Source: Paracoccus sp. UBA889
Lineage (GTDB): Bacteria > Pseudomonadota > Alphaproteobacteria > Rhodobacterales > Rhodobacteraceae
Direction of reading: 5' to 3'
DNA length: 41,028 nt
Assembly: GCA_002294185.1 (NCBI GenBank)
Contig: DBFD01000065.1
Coordinates: forward strand, 1 to 41,028
Shown: positions 35,795 to 41,028 of the stretch, one piece after another
How positions within the stretch are numbered: the first letter of the stretch is position 1
Layout of the letters: every line of letters starts with the position of its first letter
Position numbers and translations under genes: made by a program
Notes under the pieces: generated by a model
What the model saw: only the letters and a program-made list of their open reading frames with translations
Databases searched by the model: none
Told to the model about the DNA's origin: nothing

Positions 35795-35824
35795 CCGCTT
35801 TGGTCGCGAAAGCGGGCGTTTTTT
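35795..35824 (+). terminator. Orphan intrinsic terminator on the plus strand
   Basis: CCGCTTT, a 7-nt loop, AAAGCGG, then GCG and six T. This is a textbook Rho-independent terminator in plus orientation. The nearest plus-strand gene upstream (rutR) ends about 1.5 kb away with two minus-strand genes in between, so it has no known transcript to end. A short plus-strand RNA is one explanation. Confidence 0.7.
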
Positions 35825-36275
35825 CCACCATAGGCAGAAATTCGCTCATCTTGCGGCGGTGTTGCGAATTGTCATCGCAAGCGTTGCGGCAAGGCAACAG
35901 GACCGATGTGATGGCGGTGAAATTTCCCTCTGGCTCGATTGAACGGACCGGACGCGGCGGATTGTCCAGTCATATTAGCCGAAAAGTGCGTTGCTGTGGG
36001 CGCGGGCTGCAGCAGCAACCGTGGCAAAGCGTCGCGAAAGCTCGGTTCAACCGCAAGTTGTCCGGGCGCTCAGGGCGCATGACAAGGCCGCGTCTGTGGC
36101 CAAAGCGCCACGAACGGAACCTGCAGGCGAGAGGTTGCTTGGCCCGACATCATCAAATCTGCCGCGACGTGGCTCGCATATCCGTGACGCCGTGGCGCCT
36201 GGGCCCCTGGAAAGGGCCGTCTGGATTAACGCGCCGTGAAGGATTAAGTCGCTGTCCAGCGAAAGGAGACGACGC

Positions 36276-37376
36276 ATGGCCTTGACCGTCGGAGAGCTTG
36301 CCCGGGCGCTGGACGCGCAGGGTTGGGGCGATCTGTCGCTGCCGGTGACCGGCGCCGCCGAGCCCGCGAACACTGTCCCCGTCGGTCCCGAGGGCGGTCT
36401 GATCGCGATGGCGATGGCGCCGAAATATGCCGACGGCCTGAAGCCCGGCAGCATGGCGATCCTGGCCCAGGGCATGGATCCCGAGGAGTACGGGCTGCGG
36501 GCCGCGATCTTCGCGCCCCGCCCTCGCCTGCTGCTTGCCGGGCTGACCCGCACCTTCGATCCCGGTCCGGACATCGCGCCCGGCATCCACCCCACCGCGG
36601 TGATCGACCCGACGGCGCGGATCGGCGCCGGTGCGGCGATCGGCGCCTTCGTGGTGATCGGCGCGGATGTGGTGATCGGGCAGGGCGCGCGGATCGCCTC
36701 GCATGTCTCGGTCGGACGCGGGGCGCGGCTGGGGCGCGAGGCGTTGCTGCGCGAAGGGGCGCGGATCGGTCATGGTGTCAGCGCCGGCGACAGGCTGATC
36801 ATGCAGCCGGGCGCGGTGATCGGCGGCGACGGCTTTTCCTTCGTCACCCCGGAGGAATCGGGGATCGAGGAGATCCGACGCTCTCTGGGCACGCGCGAGG
36901 GGTTCGTCCCGCAGCACTGGACGCGCATCCATTCGCTGGGCGGGGTCGAGATCGGCGACGATGTCGAGATCGGCGCGAATGCCACCATCGACCGTGGCAC
37001 GATCCGGGCCACGCGGATCGGGCGCGGCACCAAGATCGACAATCTGGTCCAGATCGGCCACAATGTCGTTGTCGGTGCGGACTGCCTTCTTTGCGGGCTG
37101 GTCGGCATTGCCGGGTCGAGCCGCGTGGGCGACCGGGTGATCCTGGCCGGGCAGGTCGGCGTCAGCGACAATATCGAGATCGGCGACGACGTGATCGCAG
37201 GCGGGGCCACGAAGATCTTCAGTCGTGTGCCGGCGGGCCGGGTCATCCTGGGCAATCCGGCCGTGAAGATGGAAACCCAGATGGAAATCCAGAAGGCCGT
37301 CCGGCGGCTGCCGCGTTTTGCACAACAACTGGCAAAGCTTCAGGAAACTGTTACACGATTGTTGGACAAGGGCTGA
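36276..37376 (+). CDS. lpxD: LpxD-like UDP-3-O-acylglucosamine N-acyltransferase
   Basis: A 366-residue left-handed beta-helix acyltransferase. The N-terminal domain (1-95) resembles the LpxD uridine-binding domain around [16 protein letters not shown]. The hexapeptide repeats (about 100-330) contain [11 protein letters not shown] with the catalytic His262, equivalent to His239 of E. coli LpxD, and GGDGFSFV. LpxD adds 3-hydroxyacyl from ACP to the 2-amino group of UDP-acyl-GlcN in lipid A synthesis. Odd points: the usual neighbours (bamA, fabZ, lpxA) are absent, and it is followed by its own ACP and a ketoacyl synthase. The aromatic residue expected about six positions before the conserved Tyr is Met here. 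AAAGGAG precedes the ATG. Confidence 0.82.
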   Translation: MALTVGELARALDAQGWGDLSLPVTGAAEPANTVPVGPEGGLIAMAMAPKYADGLKPGSMAILAQGMDPEEYGLRAAIFAPRPRLLLAGLTRTFDPGPDIAPGIHPTAVIDPTARIGAGAAIGAFVVIGADVVIGQGARIASHVSVGRGARLGREALLREGARIGHGVSAGDRLIMQPGAVIGGDGFSFVTPEESGIEEIRRSLGTREGFVPQHWTRIHSLGGVEIGDDVEIGANATIDRGTIRATRIGRGTKIDNLVQIGHNVVVGADCLLCGLVGIAGSSRVGDRVILAGQVGVSDNIEIGDDVIAGGATKIFSRVPAGRVILGNPAVKMETQMEIQKAVRRLPRFAQQLAKLQETVTRLLDKG

Positions 37377-37388
37377 GCAGGAGGCCAT

Positions 37389-37655
37389 ATGACCGACCAG
37401 ATCGAATCGCGCATTCGCGAGATCGTCGCAGAACAGGCGATGCTGGATCCCGAACAGGTGACCAGCGAGGCCACGCCCGAGGAACTGGGGATCGACAGTC
37501 TGGGACTGGTCGAATCCATCTTCGCGCTGGAAGAGGAATTCGACATCTCGATCCCGTTCAATGCCAATGAGCCCGAGAAATCGGATTTCGACATCTCGAA
37601 CATGGGCACGATCATCGCGGCGGTCCGGCGGCTGGTGGCCCAGAAAGCCGCATGA
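37389..37655 (+). CDS. Dedicated acyl carrier protein
   Basis: An 88-residue acidic ACP. ELGIDSLGLVESIFALEEEF is the canonical site, with Ser37 as the 4'-phosphopantetheine attachment residue. It carries an acidic segment FNANEPEKSDFDIS before the last helix and is longer than the fatty-acid AcpP, so it is a specialised ACP. It lies 12 bp after lpxD and its stop overlaps the ketoacyl synthase start (ATGA). It presumably carries the chain built by that synthase and used by the LpxD-like enzyme (inference). Confidence 0.88.
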   Translation: MTDQIESRIREIVAEQAMLDPEQVTSEATPEELGIDSLGLVESIFALEEEFDISIPFNANEPEKSDFDISNMGTIIAAVRRLVAQKAA

Positions 37656-38953
37656 ATCCGAAGAAGACGGGAAAGGGGGCGGCCGCGCCGGCCATGCCCG
37701 ATCGGCTTGCCGCCCCTGCTGCAACGCGCCGGCCCGACGACGGATTGCGCCGCGTCGTCATCACCGGGGCGGGCACCATCAACGCGCTTGGCCACGATGT
37801 CGCCTCGACGATGCAGGCCTTCCGCGAAGGGCGTTGCGGCATCACGCAGCTTGATTTCCGCGATGTGGACCGGCTGTCGATCCAGATCGGCGGGCAGGTC
37901 CATGACTGGCGGGCCGAGGATTATTTCAACCGCCAGCAGATCGTGCTTTATGACAAGTTCACCCAGTTCACGCTGCTGGCCGCGAAACAGGCCGTCGCCC
38001 AGTCCGGGCTGGATTTCGAAGGTGCCCTGGGCCTGCGTTCGGGGGTCGTGCTGGGCACGGCGGGCGGCGGGCTGAACACCTGGGACGAGAATTACCGCCA
38101 TGTCTATGAGGAGGGGAAGAACCGCGTTCATCCCTTCGTCGTGCCGAAGCTGATGAACAATGCGGCGGCCAGCCATGTCAGCATGGAATTCGGCTTGCGC
38201 GGCCCCGCCTTTACCGTGGCCACTGCCTGCGCCAGCTCGAATCACGCGATGGGGCTGGCCTTCCAGATGGTGCGGTCGGGCGCGGCAAAGGTGATGCTGA
38301 CCGGCGGGTCCGAGGCGATGCTGTGCTTTGGCGGCGTCAAGGCCTGGGAGGGGCTGCGCGTCATGTCCCGCGACGCCTGCCGCCCCTTCAGCGCCAATCG
38401 CAACGGCATGGTCCAGGGCGAGGGCGCTGGCGTCTTCGTCTTCGAGGATTACGACAGCGCCCGCGCGCGCGACGCCGAGATTCTGGCCGAGGTGGTGGGA
38501 TTTGCCATGTCCTCGGACGCGCAGGATATCGTCATGCCCTCGGCCCAGGGCGCCGAGCGCGCGATCACCGGTGCCTTGCAGGATGCGCGCCTGAATCCCG
38601 ATCAGGTCGGCTATATCAATGCCCATGGCACCGGCACTGCGGCCAATGACAAGACCGAATGCGCCGCCGTCGCCCATGCCTTCGGTCATCACGCCGACCG
38701 GTTGATGATCTCGTCCACGAAATCGATGCATGGCCACGTGATCGGCGGCACCGGCGCGGTGGAAATGCTGGCCTGCATCATGGCCCTGCGCGATGGCGTG
38801 ATCGCGCCGACGATCGGCTATCAGGAACCGGATCCGGAATGTGCGCTGGACGTGGTGCCGAACGAGGCGCGCGAGGCGCGGGTCGAAGCGGTCCTGTCCA
38901 ACGCCTTCGCTTTCGGCGGGCTGAACGCAGTCGTCGCCCTGCGCCGGGTCTGA
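37652..38953 (+). CDS. Beta-ketoacyl-ACP synthase (KAS II/FabF-like)
   Basis: A 433-residue condensing enzyme with a complete active site. Cys193 is in VATACASSNHAMG, His325 in NAHGTGTAANDKTE, Lys357 in STKSMHGHVIGG and His362 five residues on. It extends acyl-ACP with malonyl-ACP. There is an N-terminal extension of about 30 residues before RRVVITGAGTINALG. It is the third gene of the lpxD-ACP-KAS operon, so probably a dedicated, not housekeeping, FabF. The substrate length cannot be told from sequence. Confidence 0.9.
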   Translation: MNPKKTGKGAAAPAMPDRLAAPAATRRPDDGLRRVVITGAGTINALGHDVASTMQAFREGRCGITQLDFRDVDRLSIQIGGQVHDWRAEDYFNRQQIVLYDKFTQFTLLAAKQAVAQSGLDFEGALGLRSGVVLGTAGGGLNTWDENYRHVYEEGKNRVHPFVVPKLMNNAAASHVSMEFGLRGPAFTVATACASSNHAMGLAFQMVRSGAAKVMLTGGSEAMLCFGGVKAWEGLRVMSRDACRPFSANRNGMVQGEGAGVFVFEDYDSARARDAEILAEVVGFAMSSDAQDIVMPSAQGAERAITGALQDARLNPDQVGYINAHGTGTAANDKTECAAVAHAFGHHADRLMISSTKSMHGHVIGGTGAVEMLACIMALRDGVIAPTIGYQEPDPECALDVVPNEAREARVEAVLSNAFAFGGLNAVVALRRV

Positions 38954-38977
38954 ACACGGTCGGGCCCATATCGCAAC

Positions 38978-38998
38978 GCCGCGCCCGGCGGGCACGGC
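38978..38998. terminator. Possible hairpin between the KAS gene and the IalB-family gene
   Basis: GCCG-C-GCCC, GGC loop, GGGC-A-CGGC: an 8-bp stem with one mismatch in the 69-bp gap between convergent genes. No T run is present on either strand. Confidence 0.4.
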
Positions 38999-39022
38999 GA
39001 TCTGGCATTCGCAGGTATGCGA

Positions 39023-39772
39023 TCAGTTGCCCGAAGGCGCGCTTTCCGTTTCGGCCGGGGCGGCACCGTTCGAGGTTGCGGGCGTTGATGCATAATCGGT
39101 CAGTTCATCGAACGCCGCCGTGAAACCGGTCAGCGAGAGGGTCAGCTGAACCGGCTTTTTCGGATCGGCGCCAAAGGGCAGCAGGCTGACGACGGCCTTG
39201 TTTCCGCGCTTCAATGCGGTCAGTTCGGCATCGGTGAAACCCATGCGCGACACGCAGCCGACAGAGGCGCAGAAGCTGAACGGATACCCGCGCGACTTGC
39301 CATCATCGACCGCAAAGCCAAGCCCCTCGATCAGGTCGGTTTCCAGCGGTGCCACCAGCGTCGCGCCAGCCGCGACATCGCCGTTTTTCAGCGGGATCAC
39401 CGTGATTTCCGCCACGGAATTGTCATTCTGATCCTTCATCAGCTGATACAATTCGCACGGATCCTTGCCCTGCTGGGCCTTGACGCAACGAATGGTCCAG
39501 TCCTGTTTCGTCGATTTGACATAGTAGCTTCCGGCCTTCGGCGCGCCATCATCAGCGGGCGCGGCCGGGGTGGCGTTGTCCTGGCTCGCTGTTGCGGCGT
39601 CTGCGGCGGGCGCGGTCTCGCCTGTCGCGGGCGCCTGCGGCGCGGCGGTTGTTTCCGGGGCCGACGTCGCGGGCTGGGTCGCCTCGGCCGGGGCGGCGGC
39701 ATCCTGGGCGAAGGCCGGTGCGGCGATCACGCTCAGAGCCAGGATCAGCGCCTGCGAAGATTTGTTGAGCAT
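39023..39772 (-). CDS. Invasion-associated locus B (IalB) family protein
   Basis: A 249-residue exported protein. The signal peptide ends near PAFAQ (about residue 23), followed by a Pro/Ala/Thr-rich linker to about residue 80. The IalB domain (about 85-225) includes DWTIRC, DPCELYQLMKD, IPLKNGDVAAGATLVAPL and FCASVGCVSRMGF; its four cysteines probably form disulfides. IalB was named in Bartonella, but the family is common in non-pathogenic alphaproteobacteria and its general role is unclear. The ATG at 39772 begins a normal signal peptide. Confidence 0.88.
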   Translation of the reverse strand: MLNKSSQALILALSVIAAPAFAQDAAAPAEATQPATSAPETTAAPQAPATGETAPAADAATASQDNATPAAPADDGAPKAGSYYVKSTKQDWTIRCVKAQQGKDPCELYQLMKDQNDNSVAEITVIPLKNGDVAAGATLVAPLETDLIEGLGFAVDDGKSRGYPFSFCASVGCVSRMGFTDAELTALKRGNKAVVSLLPFGADPKKPVQLTLSLTGFTAAFDELTDYASTPATSNGAAPAETESAPSGN

Positions 39773-39806
39773 TCTCGTGTCTTCCCTTTGCTCGATGCTT
39801 TGACGC

Positions 39807-39835
39807 CGCCTAGCACGTCCGACGCGCTTTGTCAG
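39807..39835 (-). promoter_or_regulatory. Candidate promoter of the IalB-family gene
   Basis: On the minus strand CTGACA (39835-39830), 17 bp, TAGGCG (39812-39807), about 35 bp before the ATG at 39772. The -35 is one base off consensus and the -10 is weak. Confidence 0.4.
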
Positions 39836-39997
39836 GCCGCAACCGATCCGTCAGCGTCACAGGGCTTCACCTTGGCGTGCGCGTCGCGCCAGTGGCGGCT
39901 GACGCAGGGTAAGGTGTTCCCGACTTGTGTCTTGCGCGCCGGGACCGCAGCCTGACGCAACGGGACAATCACGGCTGGCACCCGGGCGCGCGACATG

Positions 39998-40071
39998 CGA
40001 AAGGGCCGCAGTTTTCTGCGGCCCCTGAACGCATTTGCGTTTGCTCCCTGCCGGACTGGCCGGTCATCATT
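39998..40071 (-). ncRNA. Small-RNA candidate B (minus strand)
   Basis: A promoter-like pair TTGACG (40106-40101), 17 bp, TAGCGT (40083-40078) predicts a start near 40071. The transcript would contain the hairpin AACGC-AAAT-GCGTT and end at the perfect 9-bp stem GGGCCGCAG / CTGCGGCCC with a 4-nt loop, followed by UUUCGC. Length about 74 nt. The U run is short, so termination is less certain than for candidate A. A 33-codon frame can be read from an ATG at the 5' end but runs through the terminator. Confidence 0.4.
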
Positions 40072-40077
40072 GGCCGC

Positions 40078-40106
40078 ACGCTAGTCGCGCGGCCGTGATC
40101 CGTCAA
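40078..40106 (-). promoter_or_regulatory. Promoter of small-RNA candidate B
   Basis: TTGACG and TAGCGT with a 17-bp spacer on the minus strand, followed by a GC-rich discriminator (GCGGCC). There is no annotated gene downstream on this strand for 300 bp, so it would serve a non-coding transcript. Confidence 0.45.
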
Positions 40107-40181
40107 CAGTCCAGAAGGACAGTTTCGATCACAATTCCACCGGGCTCTTCGGGCTGGGCTGATGCACGCCTCATCCGGACG

Positions 40182-40207
40182 AAAAAAGCCGCGCCCGAAG
40201 GCGCGGC
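40182..40207 (-). terminator. Intrinsic terminator of small-RNA candidate A
   Basis: On the minus strand, 8-bp stem GCCGCGCC/GGCGCGGC closed by a UUCG tetraloop and followed by TTTTTT. It is one of the two best intrinsic terminators I found in the window, and it does not follow any protein gene on its strand. Confidence 0.8.
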
Positions 40208-40277
40208 AGTCCAACAGGGAGGAAGGTCCGACGTCCACGATCGTGACCCCGGACGATTCGCATACTGACACATTTTC
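40182..40277 (-). ncRNA. Small-RNA candidate A with CCUUCCUCCC motif and intrinsic terminator
   Basis: On the minus strand a -10 TACAAT (40289-40284) predicts a start near 40277. The RNA, about 96 nt, would have a 5' stem GUCCG/CGGAC (40254-40250 with 40230-40226). Then comes an unpaired CCUUCCUCCC (40226-40217), complementary to Shine-Dalgarno sequences. Last is a terminator GCCGCGCC-UUCG-GGCGCGGC followed by six U. That order is typical of trans-acting bacterial small RNAs. The -35 (TTCAGG) is weak. A short open frame from the AUG near the 5' end reads through the terminator, so I do not favour a peptide. Confidence 0.6.
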
Positions 40278-40348
40278 CTTAAGATTGTATTGTCGCAACG
40301 CACGCAGCCTGAACTGGCGGCGGAAAAACGCAAAAACGGGGGCGGGGC

Positions 40349-41028
40349 ATGACCGGGGTGCTGGACGCAGAGGCAAATACGATCTTCGTCGGCGGCGGCG
40401 GCCCATCCTATGCCAACCCGCAATCCCTGCTGATGAAATACGCCAACCGTCACGGCATGATCGCCGGTGCGACCGGGACCGGCAAGACCGTGACCCTGCA
40501 GACCCTTGCCGAAAGCCTGTCTTTGGCCGGTGTGCCGGTCTTTCTGTCGGACGTGAAGGGCGACCTGGCCGGATTGTCGCAGTCCGGCAGCGCCGAGGCC
40601 CGACTGCACGAGGCGTTCAGCAAACGCGCCGGTCAGATCGGGCTGGACCTCGATTATCAGCCGTTCCCGACCGTTTTCTGGGATGTCTGGGGCGAGAAGG
40701 GACATCCCGTCCGTACCACCCCGGCCGAAATGGGGCCTCTGCTGCTGTCGCGTCTGCTGGATCTGACCGAGGCACAGGAAGGGGTGATGAACATCGCCTT
40801 CCGCGTCGCCGACGAACAGGGGCTTGCGCTGCTGGACCTGAAGGATCTGCAATCCATGCTGGTCTGGGTCGGCCAGAACGCGACGGAACTGTCGCTGCAA
40901 TACGGCAATGTCGGCACGGCCAGCATCGGGGCGATCCAGCGCGCGCTTCTGGTGCTTGAAAACCAGGGCGCGGGCAGGCTGTTTGGCGAGCCCGCGATGG
41001 AATTGTCCGATCTGATCCGGCAGGACGA
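40349..41028 (+). CDS. HerA-like/DUF853 (YjgR-type) P-loop ATPase, 3' partial
   Basis: The first 226 residues of a protein usually near 500 long; the frame is open at the window end. GMIAGATGTGKTVTLQTLAE is Walker A, and VPVFLSDVKGDLAGLSQ is the conserved DxKGDL segment that marks the DUF853 helicase-HerA-like family. The stretch from GHPVRTTPAEMGPLLLSRLL to LTEAQEGVMNIAF is also typical. E. coli YjgR is a member; its function is not well defined. The ATG at 40349 follows GGGGGCGGGGC, a poor ribosome-binding site. It is divergent from small-RNA candidate A. Confidence 0.9.
   Translation, partial: MTGVLDAEANTIFVGGGGPSYANPQSLLMKYANRHGMIAGATGTGKTVTLQTLAESLSLAGVPVFLSDVKGDLAGLSQSGSAEARLHEAFSKRAGQIGLDLDYQPFPTVFWDVWGEKGHPVRTTPAEMGPLLLSRLLDLTEAQEGVMNIAFRVADEQGLALLDLKDLQSMLVWVGQNATELSLQYGNVGTASIGAIQRALLVLENQGAGRLFGEPAMELSDLIRQD

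Larger units (their letters stand above)
35687..36275. other. 589-bp intergenic region between the MepK-like gene and lpxD
   Basis: It holds the minus-strand promoter near 35770, a plus-strand intrinsic terminator at 35795-35824, several short inverted repeats (for example CTTGCG/CGCAAG around 35850-35885), and just before lpxD two GGATTAA copies 18 bp apart (36223 and 36241). The part around 35760-35960 looks less GC-rich than the genes. The one long open frame encodes a Cys/Arg-rich, unconserved-looking peptide that I do not accept as a gene. Confidence 0.5.
39836..40348. other. Gene-free region between the IalB-family gene and the DUF853 ATPase
   Basis: No protein gene is convincing in this 576-bp gap (39773-40348). 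It contains two minus-strand promoter-hairpin units interpreted as small-RNA candidates (ending near 39998 and 40182) and presumably the promoter of the plus-strand ATPase gene, which I could not pin down. Confidence 0.5.

Noticed and set aside
36223-36247. A CtrA-type site before lpxD (repeated GGATTAA)
   Set aside because: The TTAA spacing does not fit TTAA-N7-TTAA, and two copies alone are weak evidence.
35680-36285. A 201-codon plus-strand frame filling the gap before lpxD
   Set aside because: It is Cys/Arg-rich with no domain, runs across an intrinsic terminator and overlaps the lpxD start.
40105-40273. A small protein gene starting at the ATG at 40273 on the minus strand behind AAGGAA
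   Set aside because: The frame passes straight through a strong intrinsic terminator, and the predicted transcription start lies within the supposed ribosome-binding site.

Overview
The window is GC-rich, tightly packed DNA that looks like a chromosome segment from an alphaproteobacterium of the Rhodobacteraceae, most likely Paracoccus or a close relative. This rests on gene content and protein style: CP4-like class II EPSP synthase, COX15-type heme A synthase, IalB-family protein, the reductive pyrimidine cluster, and many 4-bp ATGA/GTGA start-stop overlaps. No insertion sequence, prophage, plasmid gene or CRISPR array is visible.

Layout. (1) 1-6201, plus strand: leucine/isovalerate degradation operon, with both methylcrotonyl-CoA carboxylase subunits (liuB, cut by the window edge, and liuD), HMG-CoA lyase (liuE) and methylglutaconyl-CoA hydratase (liuC). 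A macrodomain hydrolase and a glutathione S-transferase are inserted in the series. (2) 6310-16478, housekeeping: moaA, a small lipoprotein, aroA, a VOC-fold protein, a CAT-anticodon tRNA, purM-purN, cytochrome b561, a divergent ThiE-like protein, a TrmJ-type RNA methylase, heme A synthase and a Taq-type carboxypeptidase. (3) 16596-18065: a PutP-type symporter. (4) 18121-34317: a complete reductive pyrimidine catabolic system in two minus-strand blocks. The preT-preA block encodes dihydropyrimidine dehydrogenase. The second block runs aminotransferase, BauB-like cupin, pydC, pydB, then an ABC transporter (ATPase, two permeases, binding protein), with a divergent rutR-like repressor. Both blocks start at promoters sharing a nearly identical -10/operator module that resembles the RutR box, so they look like one regulon. 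Between the blocks lie a PepSY/response-regulator/histidine-kinase operon, a divergent PepSY-like secreted protein and a YitT-family membrane protein. (5) 34329-35686: an orphan TetR regulator and a Tat-exported MepK-like peptidase. (6) 36276-38953: an operon of an LpxD-like acyltransferase, its own acyl carrier protein and a ketoacyl-ACP synthase. (7) 39023-41028: an IalB-family protein, a 576-bp gene-free region that I read as holding two minus-strand small-RNA candidates, and the start of a HerA/DUF853 ATPase cut by the window end.

How the genes work together: uracil or thymine would be taken up (ABC transporter, inferred), reduced by PreT-PreA, opened by PydB, decarbamoylated by PydC to beta-alanine, and transaminated to malonate semialdehyde. 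RutR would relieve repression when pyrimidine is present. The leucine operon would feed acetyl-CoA and acetoacetate. The least explained parts are the LpxD-ACP-KAS operon, the small-RNA candidates near 40 kb, the orphan terminator at 35.8 kb, and the PepSY-flanked two-component system.
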